Below are positions 45,689 through 56,400 of a stretch of DNA of 64,000 bases, in pieces; within the stretch, counting starts at the first letter, position 1; each line of letters starts with the position of its first letter. This DNA is from Brenneria nigrifluens DSM 30175 = ATCC 13028. GTDB taxonomy: Bacteria > Pseudomonadota > Gammaproteobacteria > Enterobacterales > Enterobacteriaceae. The translations under genes were made by a program, and so were the position numbers. Below the pieces are notes generated by a model that saw only the letters and a list, made by a program, of their open reading frames with translations, made no database searches and was not told the DNA's origin. The stretch lies in contig NZ_CP034036.1 of the NCBI RefSeq assembly GCF_005484965.1, positions 3,844,001 through 3,908,000 of the forward strand, in the 5' to 3' direction.

Positions 45689-47454
45689 CAGTGGGAGCCC
45701 CCGGCTTGCAACGATTGCAGGTTATCCCACATATCGGTGTTTACCGTGCGGTAGGGTTTCCCGACGATGGCGGCGGGCGTTGCCGCGACGGCGACAGGCT
45801 GCGCGATCGCCGGCTGCGCCGTTGCCGCCACCGCGGCCGGGACGGCCAGCGACAGACGCGGCACCGGCACGCCGCCGGTTTCGATATTGCTGGTGCTGCG
45901 GGCGATGGTGTTGCTCAATGCCGCCAGACTGGTATCGCTGACGTTATCGGGCAGCACATCCAGACCGGCGGCCTGATACACCGCGCCCAGCGCGTTCTGT
46001 ACGTCGGCAAAGCTGCGGTCGCGCGCGCGGGTGGTGAGGATGGTTTCCGTGCTGACGCGCACCTGTTCCATCTGCGTCGCCGCCTGATTGCGCACGCTGA
46101 GCTCGGTCTGATTCAGGATGCCGCGCTGAATGCGCGCCAGTTCCTGATAGCGGCTGAACATGCGCGTACTCTGCTGATACTCCTGCCAGGCGACGTTCAC
46201 CTGAGTCAGCACCGCCATACGCAGCGCCTGGCGCCGCGCTTCCGCCAGCTCTTCATTCGCCTCCCCGGCACGCTTCACCGGCGACCAGGAGAGCACATTC
46301 AACAGGTTGCCGCTGACCTGCAATCCGGCGCTGGCCCACTGGCGGTTCACCAGATAGCTGTTGCTGTCGCCGTTGATGCCGGCGAACAGCGACACGCCCG
46401 GCAACAGCCGCAGCAGCGATTTACGGGTTTCCAGCACCGAATTACGCGCCAGATAGCTCTCTTCGCGCACTTCGGGCCGTTTCACCATCGAGAAATTTTC
46501 CAGATCGTCGAGGGTGTAGGCCATTTTCGGCGCCACCAGACTACTTTCGCTGGGGACGGATACATCAAATTTGCTGGCGGGCGGTAAGTTCATCAGCGAA
46601 GCCAGACGAGATTTGGCCATCACCAGATCGCTGTCGACGATCTCAAGCTGGCGCACCATTTCCAGCATATTTTTCTGGAAACGCAGGGCTTCCACCGGCG
46701 CCAGCAGACGCTGTCGCTCGGTTTGGCGGGCATATTCCAGCGCCTGGCGCGCGTCGACCAGCGCCGCCGTCACCTCCGGCTGCAAACGCTGGGCGGTAGC
46801 CGCTTCCCAATAGGCGGTGCGCACCTGACGGGTAATATCGGCCACCACGCGACGGCGGCGCTCTTCGGCGGCCAACGATTTGTTCGCCTGCATCTTGGCG
46901 TTGAAATAGCTGATGCCGAAATCCAATACGTTCCAGCTCAGCGACAGATCCGCCGTGCGCAGGGTTTTATCCTGACTGGTGGAGGCTTCCAGCGACTGTT
47001 CGCCGGTGGTCACCGATTCGCTGCTGGAGCCGGCCACGTTGTTGCGCGTTTGCAACCCGGCCCGCGCCGCCAGTTTGGGCAGCATATCCAGGCTGGCGAC
47101 GCCGATCAGGTTATCCTCCATCGCCTGTTCCATCAGCGCCACTCGCTGTTGCAGGTTGTATTTCAGCGCGCGGGCAATGGATTCATCCAGCGTGATGGTG
47201 CCGCGTACCGGTTCCTGATTGGCGAACATCAGCGTCCGATCGCTCAGCGCCTGTTGAACCTGTTGTTCCGTCGTCACAGGTTCAGGCTTTACCGCACACC
47301 CGGCCAGCCCCAGACAGGCCAGGGTTACCGCCAATTTCAGAGCCTGGGAACCGGCGGACTTTTGTTTGCTATCCCAGAGTTTTGCTATGTGCTGATTCAC
47401 CAGGGTTCTCCCCATCCAATGTTGTGTGTTGATATTGTTATTTATGCTGCGCAA
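45688..47454 (-). CDS. TolC-family outer-membrane factor with lipoprotein signal
   Basis: A 588-residue protein with two TolC-type repeats of long helical coils (LDESIARALKYNLQQRVALMEQAMEDN and the VNVAWQEYQQSTRMFSRYQELARIQRGILNQTELSVRNQA region). It has a lipobox LGLAGC with Cys53, as in the OprM/CusC branch. The start is uncertain. TTG 47454 lies 8 bp after the giant gene, with GGAG at good distance; ATG 47415 gives a shorter n-region but has no visible ribosome-binding site. It should form the outer-membrane channel for the export system. A Pro/Ala/Val-rich tail of about 50 residues is unusual. Confidence 0.87.
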   Translation of the reverse strand: MRSINNNINTQHWMGRTLVNQHIAKLWDSKQKSAGSQALKLAVTLACLGLAGCAVKPEPVTTEQQVQQALSDRTLMFANQEPVRGTITLDESIARALKYNLQQRVALMEQAMEDNLIGVASLDMLPKLAARAGLQTRNNVAGSSSESVTTGEQSLEASTSQDKTLRTADLSLSWNVLDFGISYFNAKMQANKSLAAEERRRRVVADITRQVRTAYWEAATAQRLQPEVTAALVDARQALEYARQTERQRLLAPVEALRFQKNMLEMVRQLEIVDSDLVMAKSRLASLMNLPPASKFDVSVPSESSLVAPKMAYTLDDLENFSMVKRPEVREESYLARNSVLETRKSLLRLLPGVSLFAGINGDSNSYLVNRQWASAGLQVSGNLLNVLSWSPVKRAGEANEELAEARRQALRMAVLTQVNVAWQEYQQSTRMFSRYQELARIQRGILNQTELSVRNQAATQMEQVRVSTETILTTRARDRSFADVQNALGAVYQAAGLDVLPDNVSDTSLAALSNTIARSTSNIETGGVPVPRLSLAVPAAVAATAQPAIAQPVAVAATPAAIVGKPYRTVNTDMWDNLQSLQAGGSH

Positions 47455-47462
47455 AATTTACG

Positions 47463-50400
47463 TTACTCCGCGGGCGAAGCGTTTTTTTCCGCCAACTGAT
47501 TCAATGCGGCCAGTAACTGGTCGAACCCCGCCTGCTCCTGTTGCAGTTGCGCGGAGAAAGCGGCCTTGCCCTCCACGCCCTCCGCCAGCGGCGAGCGTAA
47601 CCCAGACGGCACATTTTCCGCCGCCGCGTTAGCCCCGCGCGTCGCTGAAAAGTCCACTTTTTCCAGCTCCGGCATCAGCGTTTCCATAATAGGGTCCAAC
47701 TGCCAAGGGGTTGCGGCGTAGTCCATTTTCCCGTTCACCAGCGGATAGTTTGAGGTCGACAATGCATCGCCCGCCGGCGGCGCAGTCTCTGCCGCCGGGC
47801 CGGACGCAGACGGCGTTGGCCGGGCCGCCGGTCGGGCGAAGCCCTCCGTCCGGGGCGCGTCGCGCCGCTCCAGATCTTCCCGCCAGCTTGCCATCATGCC
47901 GAACGCATCGAACTCAGGCAGAACCACCGGCGAAGCCGAATGCTGATTAACCAGCAGCGAAATTTCTCTGCTGGCGGCGGCGCCCAGCGCGTCGCGCGCC
48001 GTCAGCACCAGTTGCACGCTGCCGGTGGCGAGCGGCGTGCCGCTGATGGTCAGCGTATCGGCGTCGAAGCTCAACCCGTCCGGCAGTCCTTCAATGCTCC
48101 AGCTCAGGCTGTCGCCGTCGGCGTCGGTAAACAGTTCGTCCGGCAGCGTGACGAGATACTCGACGCCGCGGGTAGCCGCAGGCAGGGCGATCTCGGCATC
48201 GGTCGCCTGCGGCGCGCTGTTGACCACATTCACCGTGGCGGCGATCGACAAGGCGCTGGTGTCCTGACCGCCAGCCTCGGCGCCGCCGTTGTCCCGCACC
48301 GCAATCAGGCTGACGATGCGCTCGCCGCCGGAGACGGCGCCGCTGGCATTGGCGTAAGTCAGGCCGTCGATCAGCGTCTGAGCGGCAGCCGCGCCGAGCC
48401 CGTCGCCGCTGGCGATAACCAGCGTGGCCGTACCCTCATCAAGCGCGACCGTCACGGACAAGCCGCTTGCGGTGGTTACGCTCACACCATCGGCCAGCGT
48501 CACCCAGCTACCGTCGATATTCAGACGCTCGACGGCATCGACCACGCCGGAGACGGTCAGCGTCAGCGCGGCAATCGACTGCCCCGCTTCCGGCGTGGAA
48601 ACCGCCGTATCGCCGAACAGCGGCGCGGCGTCGCCGCTGGCCGCATAGGTGGCGTCGGCAGGCGTCGTCGTCAGCGTCGGCGCGTCGTTGACTGCAACCA
48701 CGCTGACGGTGGCGGCAATAGCAAGCGCCGTGCCGTCGGGGCCGCCGCCATTGTCCTGTATCGCGCTCAGCGTAACGGTGCGCGCGCCGGCCGTCGGGTC
48801 TTCACTGGTGTTGGCATAAGCCAGACCGTCGACAAGGCTGGCGGCGTCGGCAACGGCAATGCCCGCCGTGCTGGAGATGACCACGGTGGCGCTGCCGTCG
48901 CTTAGCGAAACGCCGTAGGCATAGCCATTGGCGGTAACGCCGGAACCGGCGACCAGCGCAATCACGGTGCCGTCGACGGTCAGCGTCTCGCTCGAACCGT
49001 CGCTCACACCGGAGACGGTAAGCGTCAGACTGGCGATAGCCTGGCCGGATTCCACGGTAGAGATGAGCGTCTCGCTAAACAGGCCGACGGCGTTATCACC
49101 TTCGGTATAACCGGTATCCGCCGGGATGGCGGTCAGCGTCGGCGCATTGTTGACCGCCGCGACGGCGACGGTGGCGGAGACGGCGAGCGTCGTGGTATCC
49201 GCGCCGCCGTCGGCCGTACCGCCGTTATCCTGAATGGCGGTCAGCGTCACGGCGCGCGTACCGACTGTGGGATCGTCGCTGGCGTTGGCGTAAGCGAGAC
49301 TATTGACCAGCGCGGCGGTATCCGCGGCGGAAATGCCAGACTCGCCGGCAATCACCACGCTGGCGATGCCGTCGTTGACCGACACGCTGTAGGCGTAGCC
49401 ATTGGCGGTAACGCCGGAACCGGCGACCAGCGCAATGACGGTGCCGTCGATGGTCAGCGTCTCGTTTGAACCGTCGCTCAGGCCGGAAACGCTTAGCGTC
49501 AGGGCGCTAATCGTCTGACCGGCCTCCACGGGGGAGACAACCGCGTCGCTGAACAGCACGGCGGCGTCGCCGCCTTCGGTGTAGACGGCGTTGGCGGCGG
49601 CGGCGCTCAGCAGCGGCGCGTCGTTGATTTCGGCGACGCTCAGCGCCAGGGTGACGCTGCCGCTGGCGCCATAGACGTCGGTCACGGTCAGCCGCAGGCT
49701 CACGCCGGCGTCCGGATCGTCGCTGGCATTGGTGTAGTTAATCTGTTGCAGCACCCGATTGGCGACAGCGGTGGTCACATCCGCGGTAAAGGTCAGCGTC
49801 AGCGTACCGTCGTCGTCGGTGAAGGCGGCGATAGCCGCGCCGTCCAGATAGAGCGTGCCGTCCGCCAGCGTCAGGCCGTTGCCGTCAACGAAGCCATAGC
49901 CATCGTCGCCGCTGGCGCCGCCGTCACGCGCCAGGGTAATGACCGCGCCGTTGTAGTTGCCAGCGCCGTCGGCCAGCGCGTCGTAGTCGGCGTCGCTCAG
50001 CGTAATAACCCCGGCGAGCAGTACCGTTCCCTGCTCGGTGTAATCGATGGCGATTTCCGTCAGCGTATCTTTGAGGCTGACCACACCGCCGCCGCCAATC
50101 ACCGCCACCGCGCCGTGGGCGCCGGTAGCCACGTTCAGGGCGCCCGCCAGCGCCGCCACGTCAACGCCGGTGAACGTATCGACCAGCGTCAGCGCGCCGC
50201 CGTCGGCGTTGTAGCGGCTGAGGCTGCCGTCCGCATGGGTGAGATACAGCGTGTCGTCATCACTGGATAAGGCGATGTCGGTAACGCCGGACAAGCCGCC
50301 GACCGCACCGAGATAACTCAGCGCGCCGCTGGCGGCGTCAAAGCTGAACGCGGCCACGCCGTTCTCGCTGGCCACATAAATCGTGCCGCCGTCGCTAGCG

Positions 50401-53400
50401 ACGGAGACGGCCAGCGGACTCGGCATATCGACGGCGCTTTCGCCCGCGTCGGCGCCGTCGCGCAGCCAGGCGACGGCGCCGAGCGTACCGTCCGCCGCGC
50501 GTTGATAGACGATCAGGGTGTTGGCGACCGACTCAGCGGCCGGATCGGTGACCACATACACATAGTCGCCCACCACTTCAATACCGACGGCGGTAAACAG
50601 ATAGGGTTCGCTGTCGGTGGAAGCGCTGATGGACTGGCTCAGCGCATACTGGCCGCTGTCGGCGTCGCGGCTGTAAACCAGCAGGCCGGAGTAGTTGCCA
50701 TCCACCACATACAGGGCGCCGCCGTCAGCGGACATCGTCAGATCGACGACGTTTTCCGTGGTCAGCGTCTGTAGTAGCGTCAGGCCGCCGTCGGCGCCGT
50801 CACGGCTGAAGAGCGTGACGCTATCCCCGCCAGCGCCAAGAATATAGACCGTGCCGCCGTCGCCGCTGACTTCAATGCGCGAAGCGGATAAGACGCCGCT
50901 CTCCTGAGTCTGCAACAGCGCCAGTTCGCCGGTGTTGGTGTTGCGGCTAAAAATGGCGATATTGCCGCTGCTGTCGATGACATACAGATAATCGCCCCCC
51001 GCCGTCAGCGTGCCGGCGGCGATATCGGCAAGGCCGCTGATGGCGGTCAGGCTGGCGGCCGCCTCCAGGCTGGTGTAATCGGCGCTGGCGCCAAGCTCGG
51101 GCGCCGAGTTGTTCACCACGTCAATGGAAGCGAGCGCTTCCAGCGTGGTGGTATCAAAGCCGCCGTCGTCCTGGCCGCCGCTGTCCCGCAGGCTAAGGCT
51201 GATGATGCGTTCGCCGGCGCTCTGGGCATTGCTGAGGTTGGCGTAGCTTGTCTGCTCGATCAGCGTGACGGCGTCGGCGGCGGCGATGCCGTCGGCGCTG
51301 GTGAGGGTCACCGTGGCGCTATCGCCGTCGAGCGTCACGGTATAAGCGTAGCCGTTGCCGAGCGTGCCGCTGCCGTCGACCAGCGCAATGCGCGTGCCGG
51401 AGACGATGAGCGTCTCGCTGCCGCCGTCGAGCAGGCCGGAGACGGTAAAGGCGATGGCCGAGAGGGTCTGAGCGCTTTCCACCGTCGAGATGGCGACCTC
51501 GCTGAACAGCGCGGCGCTGCTGCCGGAAGTGGCGTAAATGACCTGCGCCGCCGTGGCGCTGACGATCGGCGCGTCGTTCACCGCCGCCACCGTCACGCTC
51601 GCCGCAATGGCGAGTAACGCGGTATCGGCGCCGCCGTTGGCCGTGCCGCCGTCATCCTGAATGGAGGTCAGCGTGACGGTGCGCGTGCCCGCCGTGGGAT
51701 CGTCGCTCAGGTTGGCGTAGGCCAGCCCGGCGATCAGCGCGGCGGCGTCGGCCGCGGCGATGCCGTCGCTGCTGTAGAGGTATACCGTGGCGGCGTCGCC
51801 CTCAAGGGAAACGTAGTATATATAACCGTTGGCGGTTTCCCCGCTGGCTTCCGCCGTCAGGGGAACGCTGACGCCGTCGATGACCAGCACTTCGCTTGCG
51901 CCGTCGCTCAGGCCGGACACGGTCAGCTCAACGTTGGTAATGGCCTGCCCCGGTTCGCCCGTCGATACCGCAACCTGATTGAACAACGCCGCCGCATCGC
52001 CATTTTCGACATAGCGGGCCTCGGCGTCGGTGGCCGTGACCGTGGGCGCGGCGTTGATCAGGCTGACGGTAACCGTGGAACTGATTGAAAGCGCGGTGGT
52101 GTCTATGCCGCCGTCGCTGGTGCCGCCGTTGTCCTGAATGGCCGTCAGGGCGATGACGCGATCGCCGACTGTCGGATCGGCGGAATAACTGGCTGAGGTG
52201 TTGATATAGGCGATGTTTTTGACCAGCGTCGTGGCCAGCTCCGCCGGCAACCCGCCGTTGCTGCTGACCGTGACGGTGGCGACGCCGTCCGTTACGCTGA
52301 CCGACGCCGTCACAGAGTAGCTGTAAGTATTGATGCTGCCGTCGCTCTCCACCACGTCCACCGAAACCGAGCCGCTGACATTGGCGCCGTCGACCAGCGT
52401 CACGTAGGAGCCGCCGATGACCAGCACTTCCCTTGCGGCGTCTGCCAGACCGGAAACGGTCAGGGTAAGGCTGCTAATAGCCTGATCGTCTTCCCCGGCC
52501 GATACGGCGATATCCTTGAACAGCTTCACGCCGTTGCCGCCGCTGGTATAGGTAACGTCCTGCCCGCTGGCCTCCAGTACCGGCGCGTCGTTGATCTGCG
52601 TAACCGCGAGCTGGATGTCGGTCGAACCGGCGCTGTACCGATCCGTCACCGACAGCCTGAGCGTAATGCTGCCGCCGGGGTTGCTGCTGGCGTTGCTGTA
52701 GGTAATCTGCTGCAGCACCCGATTGGCGGTGGCGGTGCTGACGTCGGCGGTGAAGGTGATGGTCAGCGTGCCGTCTGCGTTGGCGACGTTGGCGATGGCG
52801 CTGCCGTCAAGGTAGATCACGCCATCGGCCAGCGTCAGGCCGTTGGCGTCGGTAAAGCCGTAGGTATCGTCGGCATTGGCGCCATCGGCGCGTACCAAGG
52901 TAATGGTCGCGCCGTTATAGTTACCGCTGCCGCCATTGAGTGCGTCGTAATCACTGTCAGACAAGGTGATGCTGGCGGCGGGAGTGATGGTGCCAAGTTC
53001 AGAGTAGGCCACGGACATGCCGCTGGCTCCCACCATGCTGAGGCCGGGGGAAAAATACAGATTCTTGCCGCCGTAGATGAAGCGGCCGTCATCGCTGACG
53101 ACCAGCCGCGATACGGCGCTGGCCATCGTGACCGTGTTTGAAAGCGTCGGCACGCCATCCTCGCCGACGGTGTAAATAGCCATTTTGGTGCTGGCGGCGC
53201 TGCCGACGTAGAGGGTCGTTCCGTCCCCGGAAATGGCGATGCCATGCGGATATTGCCCCAGCGGACTGAAGGCATCCTGGGCGTTGGTCAGCGTCAGGGT
53301 GTTGGTCGCACTGTCGTATTGCAGCGTGGTCAGAAAGCCGTTGCTGGTCGTAAGGTAGATGTAGCCGGCGTCGGAAACGACGAACGCGTTGGCGCCATTG

Positions 53401-56400
53401 AAAGCGTTGCCATTGCTGACGGCGCCCGCCGTGGCGGCGGTACCGTCGGCCTCGGTCCAGGTCAGCGTGGTGCCGCTGCGCGTCAACTGGCCGGCGTAGT
53501 CCAGGCCGCCATCGGCGGCGGCGGCGGTGTAGATGGTCAGTCGTCCGCCGCTCAGCACGTAGACGGTGCCGTCGTCGTCGATCTGCATAGCGACGGCGGT
53601 GCCGAAGCCATTGTCAGGCGTATAGGCGCCGATCGCCGTGAGCGCGCCGTCGCCGTCGGTGCTATAGGCATAGACGGTGGAGGCGGAGAGGGCGTAGAGC
53701 GTACCGCTGTTTTCCGCGACGGCGATCTGTAGCACTTTCTCGGCGATATCGGCCACTTGACCAACCAGAACTAACGCACCGTCGTCACCGACGCTGAAAA
53801 CGCTAATCGAATAGGTGCTGGCGCTGCCGGTGGAAGAGTACCCGGACAGGTAGAGCAGGCTGCCGTCGCTGGAATAGGCCACGGAGGTGATGCCCGACAA
53901 GCCGTCAAGCTCAATGCCGTTGCTGGCGTCGCCATCGTCGGTCGTGCCCTGGGTGAAGGTCTGCACGAGGGTCAGCTCGCCGCTGGCGGTATCGCGGCTG
54001 TAAACATACAGGTAGCTGGTACCGTTGCCGTTGTTATTGTCGCTGGCGGCGATCAACAGTGTGCCGCCGTCGCCGGACAGCGTGATGCTGTTGACGTACT
54101 TGCTGAAACCGCTGAGCGAACCGTCGCTGCTGTAAGTCAGGGTGCTGGCGTCGGCCGTCAGCGCCGGCGCGCTGTTATCCGCCTCGACCGTGGTGATCAC
54201 CCGCAGCGTCAATTCAGCGCTGGCGCTGGCGCCCGACTGGTCGGTGGCCGTTACGATCACGGTGTAATCCCCCACCGTGCCGGACGTGCCGGAGAGGGTC
54301 AGGGTGGCGGCATCGAAGGTCAGGCCGTCCGGCAGCCCGCTGACGCTCCAGCTCAGGCTGTCGCCGTTGTAGACGCTGTCCGCGTCGCTGAACAAGTCAG
54401 GATCCAGCGTGGTGCTATAGACCCTGTCCTCGGTAGCCGGATCCAGGGTGGTCGCGGCGTCTTCATTAACCGCCGGGGCGCGGTTGGCGATCTGCTCGAC
54501 CGCCAGATCCAGCGCCAAAGAAGCCGAGGCTCCGGAGGCGTCGGTGACCGTGACGGTAAGGGAGAACGCGCCGGTCTCGGTGGCCGCGCCGGAGATAGTT
54601 CGGGTCGCGGCGTCGAATGTAAGGCCGTCGGGCAGGCCGTCGACGCTCCAGTTCAGGTTGTCGCCGTCGGCGTCGCCGAACAGGCCGGCGAACAGGGTGA
54701 AGCTGTAGGCGGTTTCGCTGGTGGCGCCGTCCAGCACATAGCCGGTGGCGGCGTCGGTGTTGACCTGCGGCACGGCATTGACGCGCAAAGTGAGCGCCAC
54801 GGCGCTGCCGGCCAGCGCCGCGTCGCTGGCGATCACGCTGAGCTGGATAAAGCTGCCGGCCGTGGCGCTGGCGTTACTATAGGTGAGCTGGCGCAGCACC
54901 TGATTCGCCACGGCGGTGCTGGCGTCGGCGGTGAAGGTCACGCTCAGCACACCGCCGCTCACGCCAAGGGTGGCGATGGCGCTGCCGTCCAGGGAGATCA
55001 CGCCGTTGGCGTAGCTCAGCCCGCCGCCGTCGGCAAAACCGAAGCTGCCGCCCTCGACGCTGGCGCTGACGCTGAGGCTGGCGCCGTTATAGTTGCCCGC
55101 GCCGCCGCTGAGCGCATCATAGTTGCTGTCTTTCAGCGTCAGGCCGCCGGCGAAGGTCAGCGCCTCGCCCAGAACCAGGGTCTGCGCGCCGCTGTAGCGG
55201 CTCACGCCGCCGCCGGCCACCAGAATCGACAGGCCGTCGCCGGACACTGCGATATCGCTGCCGCCGGTGCCGCCGGCCAGGCTGCCGCTCAGGGTCAGGG
55301 TGCCGTTGCCGGCGACCGTATAAATTCCGATCGTGCCATCATACGCGGCGGCGTAAAGCTGACTGCCGTCGTCGCTCAGCGCGATGCTCGCTACGCCGTC
55401 GACGGTGAGGGTAGAAAGCCGAGTGAGTGCGCTGCCGCTGAACTGATAGATCGCGACTCCGCCTGTGTCTGGATTGGCGACGTACAGGTTCTGGCCGTCG
55501 TCAGACACTGCCAGACTATAGTCCACGGCGCTGTAGCCGCTGTCGCCGGTAAGCAGGGTAGCCACGGTGCTCAGGGTGCCGTCGTCGTTAAGCTGGTAGA
55601 CCAGGATGGCGTGGCTGCCGGAGGTGTAGATAACATAGAGATAGTCGCCGGCGGTGGCGATCACGCCGTTGCGACTGTTGCTGTAGATACTACCGTCTTC
55701 GCCCGGCACCCGGTCCACGTAGGTAAGCGCGCCGGTGCTGAGGTCGCGGCTAAATCTCGCCACGCCGTTCCATTGAGTACCCACGTAGACCCAGGCGCCG
55801 TCTTCCGAGATCGCCAGTCCGCCGCTTGCATCGCCGTTGCCGGTATCGACGGCCGAGACAAAGCTGAGCGCGCCGTCGTCGGCAACGCTGAAAACATAAA
55901 CGCTGCCGCCGCCGTCAATAGCGTAGATCGATCTGCCGTCCGCACTGATCGCCATCTCGCTGACGCTGCCCAGATCGGTGATGCCGGTCAGCGTCTGCGC
56001 CAGAGTCAGCCGCCCCGTGTCGTCGACGGAGAACACCGAAATCGCGCCGTCTCCGGCGGCGTAAGCGTAGCTGCCGTCGCTGGAGTAAACCACTTCCGTG
56101 CTGTCGCCGAGATCGTCGATGGTGAAGGACTCGGCGGCTTCAAGCGCGCCGTTATCGGCTATCACCGGTGCGACATTGATATTGCTGGTGATGGCGATGG
56201 TGGAGCTGATGCCCAGTTGCGCCGTGTCGCCGCCGTCATCGCTCAGACTTTCCAGCGTTACCGTGACGGTGCCGCTTTCCACCGTGTCGTCCAGCGTCCG
56301 GTAGGCGATGCCGTCGATCAGGCTGGCCGCGCCGGCGGCGGTATAGCCGGCGTCAGTGCCCGACGAAGCTATGCTGAGCGTAATGGTGGTACTGTCGCCG

